A stretch of 61,153 nt of DNA from Gemmatimonadota bacterium (GCA_020344215.1 CP070815.1:3658441-3719593), one strand, 5' to 3'. Shown: positions 8,383 through 15,547, counted from the first letter of the stretch. Notes: generated by a model not told the origin, from the sequence alone. Translations and numbers: made by a program.

Positions 8383-8645
8383 GGATTGTCTCCTTCCTCG
8401 GCGGGCTGACCCGAGATAACGTAGCCCGCGAAGTCCATCGGCCGCAGACCCACGTCGATGTTGACCAGCCCGCACTCGTTCAGCTCGCGGATCCCGTCAA
8501 CGCCGTAGACTCTCTCGATCGCGGCCAGTACACCGTACAACGCCTCTCGCGTACGCGCGGAATTCTCCGACCACTGCGTCGCGTCATCGACGACGATCTG
8601 CGTCTGCGGAGGGCCGCCCTCGCGGGACCTAGCTTTGAATCCCAT
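8370..8645 (-). CDS. Small protein, MGFKAR family member 2
   Basis: 91 residues beginning MGFKARSREGG like the gene at 7319-7624, followed by a helix (ARTREALYGVLAAIERVYG). First gene behind the leader hairpin at 8660-8671 with GGAG before the ATG. Function unknown. Confidence 0.68.
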   Translation of the reverse strand: MGFKARSREGGPPQTQIVVDDATQWSENSARTREALYGVLAAIERVYGVDGIRELNECGLVNIDVGLRPMDFAGYVISGQPAEEGDNPWSN

Positions 8646-8659
8646 ACTTCTCCTCTCTC

Positions 8660-8671
8660 CCCCCTCGGGGG
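8660..8671 (-). promoter_or_regulatory. Leader hairpin CCCCCGAGGGGG before the 8645 gene
   Basis: On the minus strand CCCCCGAGGGGG followed by GGAGAGAGGAG and the ATG. A weak -10-like CATAAT lies upstream near 8694. It is the leftmost copy of the standard leader element. Confidence 0.6.
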
Positions 8672-8731
8672 TTGGACTTGTCGAGAACTACATTATGCCA
8701 TGCAGCTACGACACACGAACACACAAAAATC

Positions 8732-9100
8732 TCACTCATAGCCGATCGGAAGCTCGCCCTGCGCCGACTTGCGCCGACGGGCGCGCTCTGCGAAGAACGC
8801 CTCGGCGAGCTTGAACGCGCGCGTCGCGAGCATCCGCTCATCCCAGTCGGCAGTTCCGCTCGACCGGCACAGCGCCTCGAAGATCGAGAACGCGGCTTCT
8901 TCGACCGTGCTCGGACCTTCGTCGCTGTTGCGAGGACCGGGCTGTACCGTGGATGTTGACGTCTGCGGGGGGTTCACGCAGGGGACGTGGACGACGGCGC
9001 CGCGAGCGCGGCCCCACTGAACCTCGTCGCCCACGTTGACCGGTCGCGTACACACTTCGCACACGCCGGGGTAGCGGGCATTGAACGGTGGTTTTGGCAT
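8732..9100 (-). CDS. Zinc-ribbon protein with PARP-like CxxC...HxxC pattern
   Basis: 122 residues from the ATG behind GGAG. The N-terminus has YPGVCEVCTRPVNVGDEVQW then VVHVPC, the spacing of small phage proteins resembling PARP-type or HNH-associated zinc ribbons. The C-terminal half is helical and Arg-rich (AFFAERARRRKSA). Likely nucleic-acid binding; no enzymatic motif seen. Confidence 0.72.
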   Translation of the reverse strand: MPKPPFNARYPGVCEVCTRPVNVGDEVQWGRARGAVVHVPCVNPPQTSTSTVQPGPRNSDEGPSTVEEAAFSIFEALCRSSGTADWDERMLATRAFKLAEAFFAERARRRKSAQGELPIGYE

Positions 9101-9102
9101 AC

Positions 9103-9366
9103 TTACTCCAGGTAGATGTTGATGGCGTCGATCAGCGCCGTGACGACGGGATCGAGCGCTTTGTCGGGTTCGTTGGTCAGCATGTCGCTCAGTCGAGAGC
9201 GCAGCCAGACGTAGTCTTCGCGCGTCGGGATCATGTCGATCAGCGCGAGGTTTCGCGTGATGGACTCGTACAACTCGATCGCCTCGGCGGTCACGCAAAG
9301 TCCGCTGTCCGTGACCGGGCCGTCGCAGATCGGTTGGAAGTACAGGCGTCCGGGATTCGGTTTCAC
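9103..9366 (-). CDS. Small hypothetical protein
   Basis: 87 residues from a GTG in a GTGA overlap, six bases after GGAGG. Mostly helical (ITRNLALIDMIPTREDYVWLRSRL). No family recognised. Only two bases separate it from the next gene. Confidence 0.68.
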   Translation of the reverse strand: MKPNPGRLYFQPICDGPVTDSGLCVTAEAIELYESITRNLALIDMIPTREDYVWLRSRLSDMLTNEPDKALDPVVTALIDAINIYLE

Positions 9367-9641
9367 TCGTTCCCTCCGTGGCACTCGCAGCCGCACGGCA
9401 TTCCGGTGAGTGCGACGACGCGACGGGCCGCATGGCCCTTGCCGTAGTCCTTGCCGGGTCTATCGTCGATATGGCAGTCACACTCGCATCGCTCCTGCGA
9501 CGAATCGTCCTGTGCGTCAGACGGCATCACCGCGCCTCGTTCGAGGGCATCGGCGATCCGTTCGAGCGCCTTGGCGATCCGAGGCACGTCGGCTTGGTAG
9601 AACTTGTGACCCATGCGGGTCTGCCAGAACTCGATGCTCAT
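9363..9641 (-). CDS. Small conserved phage-type protein, Cys/His-rich C-terminus
   Basis: 92 residues, ATG in ATGA overlap. The segment KFYQADVPRIAKALERIADALE is a pattern common in short phage proteins (a single amphipathic helix). The C-terminal half has CECDCH and PCGCECH motifs that could bind a metal ion. Function unknown. Confidence 0.7.
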   Translation of the reverse strand: MSIEFWQTRMGHKFYQADVPRIAKALERIADALERGAVMPSDAQDDSSQERCECDCHIDDRPGKDYGKGHAARRVVALTGMPCGCECHGGNE

Positions 9642-9835
9642 CGCTTCTTCCCCGCGTTCTCGACGGCTTGCCAGATACGCCACGCGTCGTAGGCGTCGAT
9701 CTCAGTCTCGGGGTGCAGCGCAGCCAGATCGATCGGGACGATGTAGCGCTCACCGCGCGCACGCGCCTCGCGGTCCTTGCGGAACGCCTCGCGTGCGCCG
9801 GGGTAGCGCAGGTGTTCGGTCTTGCCGCGCGCCAT
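9638..9835 (-). CDS. Very small hypothetical protein
   Basis: 65 residues, one-base TAATG overlap with its upstream neighbour. Basic N-terminal half (YPGAREAFRKDREARARGERY) and an aromatic C-terminal helix (YDAWRIWQAVENAG). Too small to classify, but the tight coupling at both ends supports it as coding. Confidence 0.65.
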   Translation of the reverse strand: MARGKTEHLRYPGAREAFRKDREARARGERYIVPIDLAALHPETEIDAYDAWRIWQAVENAGKKR

Positions 9836-10278
9836 TAGTAATCTCCATCGAGCAGGTCATCGGTCGAGCGGTAGTCCACCGACAGGATGTCGGCGACGGA
9901 CTCACCGGTTTCCTCGCCCCACTGAGAGCGGTCGGCCAGTCGCTGTCCCGACATGTTGTAGTCGGCGCCGCACTCGCACGTGTTCGTGAAGCCGGCAAGC
10001 GTCACGTGACGCCCGCAGCGATCACACGCGCCGATGCTCGGCTCACGCCACGAGCGCACCTCGCGCTCGACACCCAGGTCGATCAGGTCGCGGCCGTCGA
10101 TCGAGCCCGACACGCAGCCCGCATAGCTGCCGCGCGCCACCACCGTCAGGTGGTTGATGTTGACGTTGCCCTCGGCATCGCAGGCGAAGCTGAACCCCCC
10201 GCCCGGACAATCACGCCACTCGAAACGGCGCACGTACGACACCTCAGTGCTACGTCGCCCACGTCGAATAATTTTCAT
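9835..10278 (-). CDS. Conserved phage protein with CECGADYNMSGQ motif
   Basis: 147 residues. Contains IGACDRCGRHVTLAGF, CECGADYNMSGQRLA and RSQWGEETGES, which from memory mark a family widespread in phages and plasmids with no assigned function; the cysteines form a zinc-ribbon pattern. The ATG lies behind GGAG and the standard leader hairpin (10294-10305). First gene of its transcript from the promoter at 10315-10343. Confidence 0.8.
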   Translation of the reverse strand: MKIIRRGRRSTEVSYVRRFEWRDCPGGGFSFACDAEGNVNINHLTVVARGSYAGCVSGSIDGRDLIDLGVEREVRSWREPSIGACDRCGRHVTLAGFTNTCECGADYNMSGQRLADRSQWGEETGESVADILSVDYRSTDDLLDGDY

Positions 10279-10293
10279 CTCTCGCTCCTTTCT

Positions 10294-10305
10294 CCCCCTC
10301 GGGGG
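10294..10305 (-). promoter_or_regulatory. Leader hairpin CCCCCGAGGGGG before the 10278 gene
   Basis: Minus-strand CCCCCGAGGGGG directly followed by AGAAAGGAG and, after six more bases, ATG. Identical in layout to the other early leaders. Confidence 0.65.
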
Positions 10306-10314
10306 TCGATTGTC

Positions 10315-10343
10315 AATGTAGTCACGATCGCCATGTAGATCAA
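10315..10343 (-). promoter_or_regulatory. Probable promoter for the 10278 gene
   Basis: Minus-strand TTGATC (10338-10343), 17 bases, TACATT (10315-10320). It overlaps the ligase stop codon. No GTCGC palindrome. A TTGACA just downstream of the -10 is not correctly placed to serve as its -35. Confidence 0.5.
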
Positions 10344-11314
10344 CGGCCCGGCGAACATGAATCGAGCACTCCGCGCACGCGCGCGAGGCGCGCACGTATC
10401 ACCGGACACGCGTTGCGCGCCGCTTCGAGCGTGCAGTCTCCCGCAGGCTTGTCGTCGCGTACGCGAGTGATCTGTCCGTGGCGCACCGCGCCCGAGTTGA
10501 ACACCTCGTAGCCCTGCACCTCGACCACCGTACCGATCAGCGTTTGCGGATCGACGTCGGCCAGGAACCGGGGAATCGACGCGTACATGACATGCTTCGG
10601 TCCGAGCATCGGATCCCACACCACACGCGAGCCCACGGTGGACTGACTCCCCCACGGATGCCCGAGCAGGCCCAGCGCCAGATTCGTCGCGCCGCCCTTG
10701 GTCTTGCCGGTGCCGATGACGATGTAGTCCACCGTGCGGAACGGCTTGCAGCGCAGCCACCCGGCGATCTTTCCGTCGGCGTTGCGAGGACGGTACTTGG
10801 AGCGCCGCTTCTTGATGACAACGCCCTCGCCGCCGCGCTCGATGATCTCGTCGTAGAACTCGACGAACCCCGTCTCGCGCTGCTCGACGAGCTTGATCCA
10901 ATCGTCGTGACCCATCGCAGCTTGCGCACAGACCAGAAACGATCGACGGTCTTCAACGCGCAGGTCGCGACAGTCGGTGCCGTTGAACTCCAGCACGTCG
11001 AACAGGTGCAACCGGCGCGCACCGACACGCCGCCCGTTTCTCGTATCTGCGACAAGCTCTCCGACGAGGAGCGCAGGCGCGGCGATTCCCGTTCGCAGCC
11101 CGACCAAGTCCATCGCCTTGACGCCATCGATCACTGCGTTGGTTCGCGTGCGAAGCTCGGTGATGACGCCGTTGGCGTCGAGCGTGGCACGACACCACTC
11201 GCCGTCATGCTTCTCCTCGACGACGTACTCCCCGCTCTTGTCGAGCCGCGCGAGGTCTTCGCGCGCGACGGACCGCTTCGGTCCGCAGTAGTCGGGGATG
11301 CGTTTACGTGCCAT
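10340..11314 (-). CDS. ATP-dependent DNA ligase
   Basis: 324 residues, the size of a minimal core ligase. The nucleotidyltransferase motifs are in order: I KHDGEW (Lys35 is the adenylated residue), III GELV (85-88), IIIa HLFDVL (103-108), IV EGVVIK (163-168) and V WLRCK (186-190). A C-terminal OB-fold follows (GTVVEVQGYEVF). It seals nicks and, next to Ku, should act in end joining as the ligase domain of LigD does; no polymerase or phosphoesterase domain is attached. ATG overlaps the Ku stop by one base (TAATG), so the two are made together. Confidence 0.95.
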   Translation of the reverse strand: MARKRIPDYCGPKRSVAREDLARLDKSGEYVVEEKHDGEWCRATLDANGVITELRTRTNAVIDGVKAMDLVGLRTGIAAPALLVGELVADTRNGRRVGARRLHLFDVLEFNGTDCRDLRVEDRRSFLVCAQAAMGHDDWIKLVEQRETGFVEFYDEIIERGGEGVVIKKRRSKYRPRNADGKIAGWLRCKPFRTVDYIVIGTGKTKGGATNLALGLLGHPWGSQSTVGSRVVWDPMLGPKHVMYASIPRFLADVDPQTLIGTVVEVQGYEVFNSGAVRHGQITRVRDDKPAGDCTLEAARNACPVIRARLARVRGVLDSCSPGR

Positions 11315-12090
11315 TACGCCGCTCCCTCACTCGCCGCCAGCGACGCCTTGAGCGCCGCCATCAGGTCGTTGATGTCGGCCTTGCCGACCTCCGGGGCCGG
11401 GGCCGTCACGGGCTGTCCCGCCGCCTTGGCCTCGATCGCCGCGATCTGCCGCTGGTAGACCTCATCGGTGTACTTGCCGGCGTCGAACGCGTCGGCCGAC
11501 AGCGACTCGATGAACCGCAGCGCCAGATCGACCTCGGCGTCTTCGAGCACTTCGGTCGCCTCGGGCTCCTGCGCCCGCACCTCGTAGTCGTAGCGAAGCT
11601 GGTACATCGCCAGCCCCTGCGTCGTAGGAGCGACGGCGACGAGGTACTGCTTACCGCGCAGGCAGAACTGAGCCAGCCCCACCCGCTCGGTGCGCCGCAG
11701 ACCCTCCGCGAGCAACGCGTAGGCGCGCGACCCACCGGCCTCGGCCGACAGGTAGTACGGCTTGTCGAACCACACCGGGTCGATCGACGCGCGCGGAACG
11801 AACTGCGCGATCGAGATCACCTTGGTGGAGTCGGCGTTGAGCGCCTTGACCTCATCGGCCGTGAACTGAAGGTACTGGCCCTTCGCGATCTCGTAGCCCT
11901 TGAGCATCGCGCCGCGCTCGACGACGCCGTGTGCCGCGCACCGGTACTCCTGCTTGGGAGGCGTGGCGCACTCGGGGCACAGTTGCTTGAACCGTACGGT
12001 CTTCGCAGCGCCGGTCGCGCCGATCACCTTGACCGGGATGGCAACCATCCCGAACGCGATCGTCGCCTTCGCGATGGCACGCGCCGCCAC
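11314..12090 (-). CDS. ku: Ku family DNA end-binding protein
   Basis: 258 residues, near the usual bacterial Ku length. It opens with the family signature (TIAFGMVAIPVKVIGA), has CPEC, then LKGYEIAKGQYLQFTADEVKAL and FDKPYYLSA, all typical of the ring-forming beta-barrel. The C-terminus is a short acidic/helical tail. Bacterial Ku binds double-strand ends as a homodimer and recruits LigD; here the partner is the downstream ligase. A zinc-ribbon gene lies immediately upstream in the same operon. Confidence 0.95.
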   Translation of the reverse strand: MAARAIAKATIAFGMVAIPVKVIGATGAAKTVRFKQLCPECATPPKQEYRCAAHGVVERGAMLKGYEIAKGQYLQFTADEVKALNADSTKVISIAQFVPRASIDPVWFDKPYYLSAEAGGSRAYALLAEGLRRTERVGLAQFCLRGKQYLVAVAPTTQGLAMYQLRYDYEVRAQEPEATEVLEDAEVDLALRFIESLSADAFDAGKYTDEVYQRQIAAIEAKAAGQPVTAPAPEVGKADINDLMAALKASLAASEGAA

Positions 12091-12293
12091 TACACCCGCT
12101 CCTTACGGCCGCATTCGCCGCAGACGTACGCGCTCACACGCGTCTCGATCGAGCCGCGCTCCTTGGCGACCCGCACCGGATCCATTCGATAACTGCCGCA
12201 GCACCGGCATCGCCGTGCGGTCGCCGCGAACGACAGGAACTCGTCGGCCGCGACACCCGCCTCGAAGGCGGCGCTGATCAATCCGTTGTTCAT
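12090..12293 (-). CDS. Small zinc-ribbon protein at head of Ku-ligase operon
   Basis: 67 residues with CRCCG and VCGECG pairs 26 residues apart and a basic end. It overlaps the Ku start codon. First gene of the NHEJ operon, behind promoter 12344-12371 and leader hairpin 12307-12320. It could be an accessory end-joining or regulatory factor, but that is only guilt by position. Confidence 0.72.
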   Translation of the reverse strand: MNNGLISAAFEAGVAADEFLSFAATARRCRCCGSYRMDPVRVAKERGSIETRVSAYVCGECGRKERV

Positions 12294-12306
12294 CTCTCGC
12301 TCCTTT

Positions 12307-12320
12307 CCCCCCTCGGGGGG
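12307..12320 (-). promoter_or_regulatory. Leader hairpin of the Ku-ligase operon
   Basis: CCCCCC-GA-GGGGGG on the minus strand, followed by GAAAGGAG and ATG. Same position as in the other early genes, with one extra base pair. Confidence 0.65.
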
Positions 12321-12343
12321 TCTTTTGGTCTTTATCTACCTAC

Positions 12344-12371
12344 AATATAAGTCGTGATAGCCCCTTGTCAA
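12344..12371 (-). promoter_or_regulatory. Promoter of the Ku-ligase operon
   Basis: Minus-strand TTGACA (12366-12371), 16 bases, TATATT (12344-12349). The right half of the spacer (CGACT) matches the operator-bearing promoters at 14278, 16382 and 18973, but the left half-site is missing. A full palindrome lies 116 bases upstream at 12487-12500 inside the neighbouring gene. Confidence 0.75.
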
Positions 12372-12382
12372 GAGCAAAATCA

Positions 12383-13225
12383 CTACGAAATGTACGGGTC
12401 ATACCGCCAGTACGGGCTCGCCGACATGCGCGCCGACAGGTGCGCCGGATCGACGTGGTAGACGCAGCGGCACTCGTAGGTCGGCTGTCGCGTACGCGAC
12501 AACCGCTTGTTGCTCCGGATCGCCGCGGTGACGCGTCGAATCCACGCGCGCGGCACGAACGCCCAGGCGATCGTCGTCGCGCCAGTCAACGGCACACATC
12601 GCGTGCTCCAGATCGCCAGCGGGGCCTCGCAGTGCGGGCACTCGATCGCCGTCCACCCGTCCGGGTACTCGATCGTCGTGCGCTCGCGGCAGTGCGGGCA
12701 CGTCACGTACAGGCCGTACGCGGACAGCACCCAGCCCGGTGTGCCGGTCGCCTCGCCCTGGTAGTGGGCGCCCATCTCCTTCGGCGGCGCGCCCCACGCG
12801 TCCCCTGCGGTCGCCAGTGGATACGCCGCGTAATGCAGCGCTGCGATCTCGCGAAGCTCGTCCAGATCGACGTCGGCGGACGGCACGTAGTCGTCGCGTC
12901 CGCACTTCGGCGAGCGCACGTCATACAGGTGGTGGTAGTAGTCCAACTGCATGTCCACCCAATTCGTCGCCTCATCGACGGCGTTGCGGACGTCCCAACA
13001 CTCCTCGTGCAGATCGTCGAACTGTTCGGCGACGTCATCGAGGCGTTCGCGGGGCGTAGCGCCCTCGCTCCTGCGACGACCGCCGCAACACGCGGAGCTG
13101 CACGGCTGCGGAGTCTTCGCCAGCAGGCCGACGAATCGCGGGCTGTCCGCGAGATCGGGACGCTGGCGTCGGATGCGCGCTTTGGCCTTCGCCGCGAAGG
13201 CGCGTCGCTCGGCTCTACCTCGCAT
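12383..13225 (-). CDS. Hypothetical protein with two zinc ribbons
   Basis: 280 residues. Basic N-terminus (FAAKAKARIRRQRPDL), acidic helical middle (LDDVAEQFDDLHEECWDV), then two successive zinc-ribbon half sites (VTCPHCRER, IECPHCEAP) near residues 190-215, and a basic C-terminal helix. The ATG is preceded by the standard leader hairpin, which is itself encoded inside the 3' end of the upstream gene. No family recognised. Confidence 0.72.
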   Translation of the reverse strand: MRGRAERRAFAAKAKARIRRQRPDLADSPRFVGLLAKTPQPCSSACCGGRRRSEGATPRERLDDVAEQFDDLHEECWDVRNAVDEATNWVDMQLDYYHHLYDVRSPKCGRDDYVPSADVDLDELREIAALHYAAYPLATAGDAWGAPPKEMGAHYQGEATGTPGWVLSAYGLYVTCPHCRERTTIEYPDGWTAIECPHCEAPLAIWSTRCVPLTGATTIAWAFVPRAWIRRVTAAIRSNKRLSRTRQPTYECRCVYHVDPAHLSARMSASPYWRYDPYIS

Positions 13226-13700
13226 CGGCTGCTCCTTTCTCCCCCTCGGGGGTCGGCCATACGTATACCAGATCATCGGGCTCGGTCCACCCGAACTGGC
13301 CGTAGTGCTCGGGGGCCTTGCGCAGCAGATTGCTGCGGTGGCTCGCGTGGAACGCGGGATCGCCCAGCCAGGGCGGATGACCTCCACCAGCCAGCAAGTC
13401 GGCGGTTCCGGCCAGGGCGGACGGTAGCCACCACCGGCGAAGCTCCGCGTGGAACCACGGGAGCAGGTTGTCGCGGTAGCCACGATCGCGCCACTCCTGA
13501 CAGATCGTCGCGCCGTAGATCGCGAGCGCGGGCTCGTAGCCGCGCCACATGCGAACGGCTGGATGGTTGATCCAACCACCCGTGCCGCGCGCCAGAGCCA
13601 GCAAGATCTGCTTGGCCTCGACCCGCTGCTTACCGAGCCGACGCCAGTCGAGCACACGCGCCGTGTGCTCAAAATCGGGGTACGGGAGGAACGTCTGCAT
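13215..13700 (-). CDS. MSMEG_6728-like / pyrimidine-dimer-glycosylase-like family protein
   Basis: 161 residues. The start MQTFLPYPDFEHTARVLDW, then RLGKQRVEAKQILLAL and NHPAVRMWRGYE match the MSMEG_6728 family, which is related to T4 endonuclease V-like pyrimidine dimer DNA glycosylases; DNA repair is plausible but unproved for this family. Length is typical. Its last codons (PTPEGEKG) double as the leader hairpin and Shine-Dalgarno site of the next gene. ATG overlaps the preceding stop as TAATG. Confidence 0.85.
   Translation of the reverse strand: MQTFLPYPDFEHTARVLDWRRLGKQRVEAKQILLALARGTGGWINHPAVRMWRGYEPALAIYGATICQEWRDRGYRDNLLPWFHAELRRWWLPSALAGTADLLAGGGHPPWLGDPAFHASHRSNLLRKAPEHYGQFGWTEPDDLVYVWPTPEGEKGAADAR
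13241..13252 (-). promoter_or_regulatory. Leader hairpin inside a coding sequence
   Basis: CCCCCGAGGGGG plus AGAAAGGAG, 16 bases before the ATG at 13225, entirely within the 3' end of the MSMEG_6728-like gene. The hairpin is kept even where it must also code, an argument that it is functional rather than intergenic filler. Confidence 0.65.
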
Positions 13701-13912
13701 TAGAAGTCGAACCCCATCGAACGACGCTCGTGCATCCGCGCCGCGTAGTCGGACTCGACGAGATCGAAGCAGTCGCAGCACCCGGGCTCATCGCCGGGCG
13801 GATTGCCGCACTCGCCGCAGACACACTCGGCGCACGTGCCGGTGTCGCAGCAGCGAGTAAGCTCGCCGTCACAGATGCCGCAGCCGGGGCAGTCGTAGTC
13901 GTGGCTACGCAT
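13700..13912 (-). CDS. Cysteine-rich small protein
   Basis: 70 residues with 12 cysteines (CPGCGIC, RCCDTGTCAECVCGECG, CCDC), enough for two or three metal sites. Overlaps its upstream neighbour by eight bases. Similar short Cys-rich proteins occur in phages without known function; metallothionein-like metal storage is possible but the CxxC spacing looks more like stacked zinc ribbons. Confidence 0.7.
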   Translation of the reverse strand: MRSHDYDCPGCGICDGELTRCCDTGTCAECVCGECGNPPGDEPGCCDCFDLVESDYAARMHERRSMGFDF

Positions 13913-14120
13913 TGGGCCACACCTTTCGCATCCCCTGATCGGGCGTCTCGGGTTTGATCGAGGTCCCCGCAGCCTCGTAGAAACGCTGCGTGCCGCGACC
14001 GACACCGCGCACGACGCGCTTACGCATCGAGGTCTGCCGGCGCTGCCACTCGAAGTAGCGGCGAGAGCATACGGCACACGTTGAGTCGCAGCCGCGCAAT
14101 GTAGAAGGTACGCCAAGCAT
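13905..14120 (-). CDS. Small zinc-finger-like basic protein
   Basis: 71 residues with CDSTCAVCSRRYFEWQRRQ and a basic middle (MRKRVVRGVGRG). The ATG at 14120 has no clear Shine-Dalgarno site, and the frame stays open and coding-like for about 25 codons upstream (…DPSEHAAADFSDII) without an ATG or GTG, so a non-standard start further upstream cannot be excluded. Confidence 0.6.
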   Translation of the reverse strand: MLGVPSTLRGCDSTCAVCSRRYFEWQRRQTSMRKRVVRGVGRGTQRFYEAAGTSIKPETPDQGMRKVWPNA

Positions 14121-14249
14121 GATGATGTCGGAGAAATCGGCCGCAGCGTGTTCGGAAGGATCCCACCTCGGTACGTCCCCTCGACCCAGTGCTCAACACG
14201 CCAAGTTCGTCGAGAGCCGGTACGGCCTATGTCTCCTGTCTCCTTTCTC

Positions 14250-14261
14250 CCCCCTCGGGGG
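14250..14261 (-). promoter_or_regulatory. Orphan leader hairpin with ribosome site
   Basis: CCCCCGAGGGGG then AGAAAGGAGACAGGAGAC, but no ATG, GTG or TTG follows at the usual distance (next codon is ATA). The nearest gene start is about 110 bases on. Either the first gene was lost or it begins at an unusual codon. Confidence 0.55.
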
Positions 14262-14277
14262 TTCTCTATCCACTCTT

Positions 14278-14305
14278 AATGTAAGTCGCGTACGCGACTT
14301 GTCAA
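14278..14305 (-). promoter_or_regulatory. Operator-bearing promoter
   Basis: Minus-strand TTGACA (14300-14305), 16-base spacer, TACATT (14278-14283). The spacer holds the exact palindrome GTCGCGTACGCGAC (14285-14298), so a dimeric protein bound there would sit between the -35 and -10 boxes. Drives the 14120-to-left genes. Confidence 0.8.
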
Positions 14306-14308
14306 GCC

Positions 14309-14656
14309 CTATGCTGCATCCTCGTCGAGAATCTCAGCTTCGATGTCGAACCAGCGACCGCGACGCGGCCGGCGAGGCTCGTACTTGATGTACTTGACCG
14401 TCGCATCTGCGATGCGGTCTTCGGGGAACACCGGCTCATCCGGCCAGTACGGCAACTGCTCGAACCGGAACGCACAGAAGTCGGCGTCGGTCCACTTGTC
14501 GCCGCTGCTACACACCCACTGCCCGTCGCGCTTGAGTGCGACGAGCCGGCCGTGCTCCGCGATCTCGTCGAGCGTGTACCGGTCGGTCCACCAGACCGAC
14601 TCGGCACGTTCCGGCATCGCGACCTTGATCAGCCGATGGCGCTTGGCCCGGTTCAT
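14309..14656 (-). CDS. Hypothetical protein
   Basis: 115 residues, ATG overlapping the preceding stop (TAATG). Tryptophan-rich centre (SVWWTDRYTLDEIAEHGRL; WVCSSGDKWTDADF) and acidic end (DIEAEILDEDAA). No family recognised. It ends just upstream of the promoter at 14278-14305. Confidence 0.68.
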   Translation of the reverse strand: MNRAKRHRLIKVAMPERAESVWWTDRYTLDEIAEHGRLVALKRDGQWVCSSGDKWTDADFCAFRFEQLPYWPDEPVFPEDRIADATVKYIKYEPRRPRRGRWFDIEAEILDEDAA

Positions 14657-15426
14657 TACAGCCACTCCAGCCTGCCCGACTCGGGGCAGTAGACCGCGCC
14701 CGACGTGGCGAGCTTGAACCCGCGCGCCTGCTTCAGCATCAGCACGTTGACGCGACCGTCCGGGCGCTTGGACAGCACGTCCAGACACAGCATCCCGTTG
14801 ATCTGCGCCAGCCCCTGTGCGTGAACGCGCGCCAGCCAGCGAATCGGCACGTAGACCCAGCACTGAGAGTGGGTCTTGGACTTGCCACGACGCCGACCCC
14901 AGCTATCCCGCTCCCAGTCCATCGAATCCCACACCCGCTCGGAGCGGTTGTCCACTTTCGGCGCGCCGCCGTTGATCGGCTCGACGTACCACGTGTGCTC
15001 GTGAGGACTCACGCGATACACGCCGTCCTTGACGGCCGCAGCCAACGCGGCTTCAACCGCGTCGCGCGTGCGACGGCGGAACCGATCCTTGGGCGTCTCG
15101 TTCGCCAGACTGTCGCGGACGACAGCCTTGGCACGACGCTTCTGGCCCCGGCTCGACTGTTCGGACTTGATCGAACGGAACGGCTCGGGCAGTCGATGCG
15201 ACTCGTTCTGCCAGCGCTGCAACAGCTTGGCGCACGCGTGAGGCGCACGCTTGCCAGCCTTTGCGTACAGATCGTTGAGCACCGCGATCTCGGCGGCGGG
15301 ATGGTCGTAGAAGCGCAACTTACCGTCTACGCCGATGGCGACGCGGTGACGCTCGCCGCCGCAGTCGATTGCGAGCAGCGCGTCGATCTCATCGACGACT
15401 GCAACTCGATTCTTGTCGAATGTCAT
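14656..15426 (-). CDS. Hypothetical basic protein
   Basis: 256 residues. N-terminus resembles a beta-rich barrel (GERHRVAIGVDGKLRFYDH), the middle is strongly basic (RGQKRRAKAVVRDSL, KDRFRRRTRDAVEA), and the C-terminal third carries two tryptophan-rich patches (WDSMDWERDSWGRRRG; WVYVPIRWLARV). Possible nucleic-acid binding; no family recognised. ATG behind GGAGAG and the leader hairpin 15443-15454, at the end of a strongly structured 121-base leader. Confidence 0.7.
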   Translation of the reverse strand: MTFDKNRVAVVDEIDALLAIDCGGERHRVAIGVDGKLRFYDHPAAEIAVLNDLYAKAGKRAPHACAKLLQRWQNESHRLPEPFRSIKSEQSSRGQKRRAKAVVRDSLANETPKDRFRRRTRDAVEAALAAAVKDGVYRVSPHEHTWYVEPINGGAPKVDNRSERVWDSMDWERDSWGRRRGKSKTHSQCWVYVPIRWLARVHAQGLAQINGMLCLDVLSKRPDGRVNVLMLKQARGFKLATSGAVYCPESGRLEWL

Positions 15427-15547
15427 TTGGAAACTCTCCTTTCCCCCTCGGGGGGCTGAAAACAAAGGGACCGACCGGACTCCCGTGGAGTCGGGGAAGA
15501 TGCCCGGTCCAGCACGATCACGATCCGGTCGGTCGCGTAAGCGATGA
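15427..15547 (-). promoter_or_regulatory. Highly structured leader with nested inverted repeats
   Basis: The 121-base gap before the 15426 gene contains GACCGACCGG near 15471 pairing with CCGGTCGGTC near 15525, an inner hairpin ACTCC-CGT-GGAGT, a GGACCGGGC arm that can pair alternatively, the standard leader hairpin (15443-15454) and a 13-of-14 operator match (GTCGCGTAAGCGAT, 15532-15545). The long stem, a competing arm and the final ribosome-site hairpin would allow attenuation or riboswitch-like control, but no known riboswitch class is recognised. Confidence 0.55.

Noticed and set aside
12365..13570. A 401-codon plus-strand frame opposite the zinc-ribbon and MSMEG_6728-like genes
   Set aside because: Antisense shadow; the minus-strand products have recognisable motifs.
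13700..13912. The 12-Cys protein as a metallothionein
   Set aside because: Cys pairs are in CxxC ribbon-like spacing and mixed with acidic residues; the family cannot be told from sequence alone.
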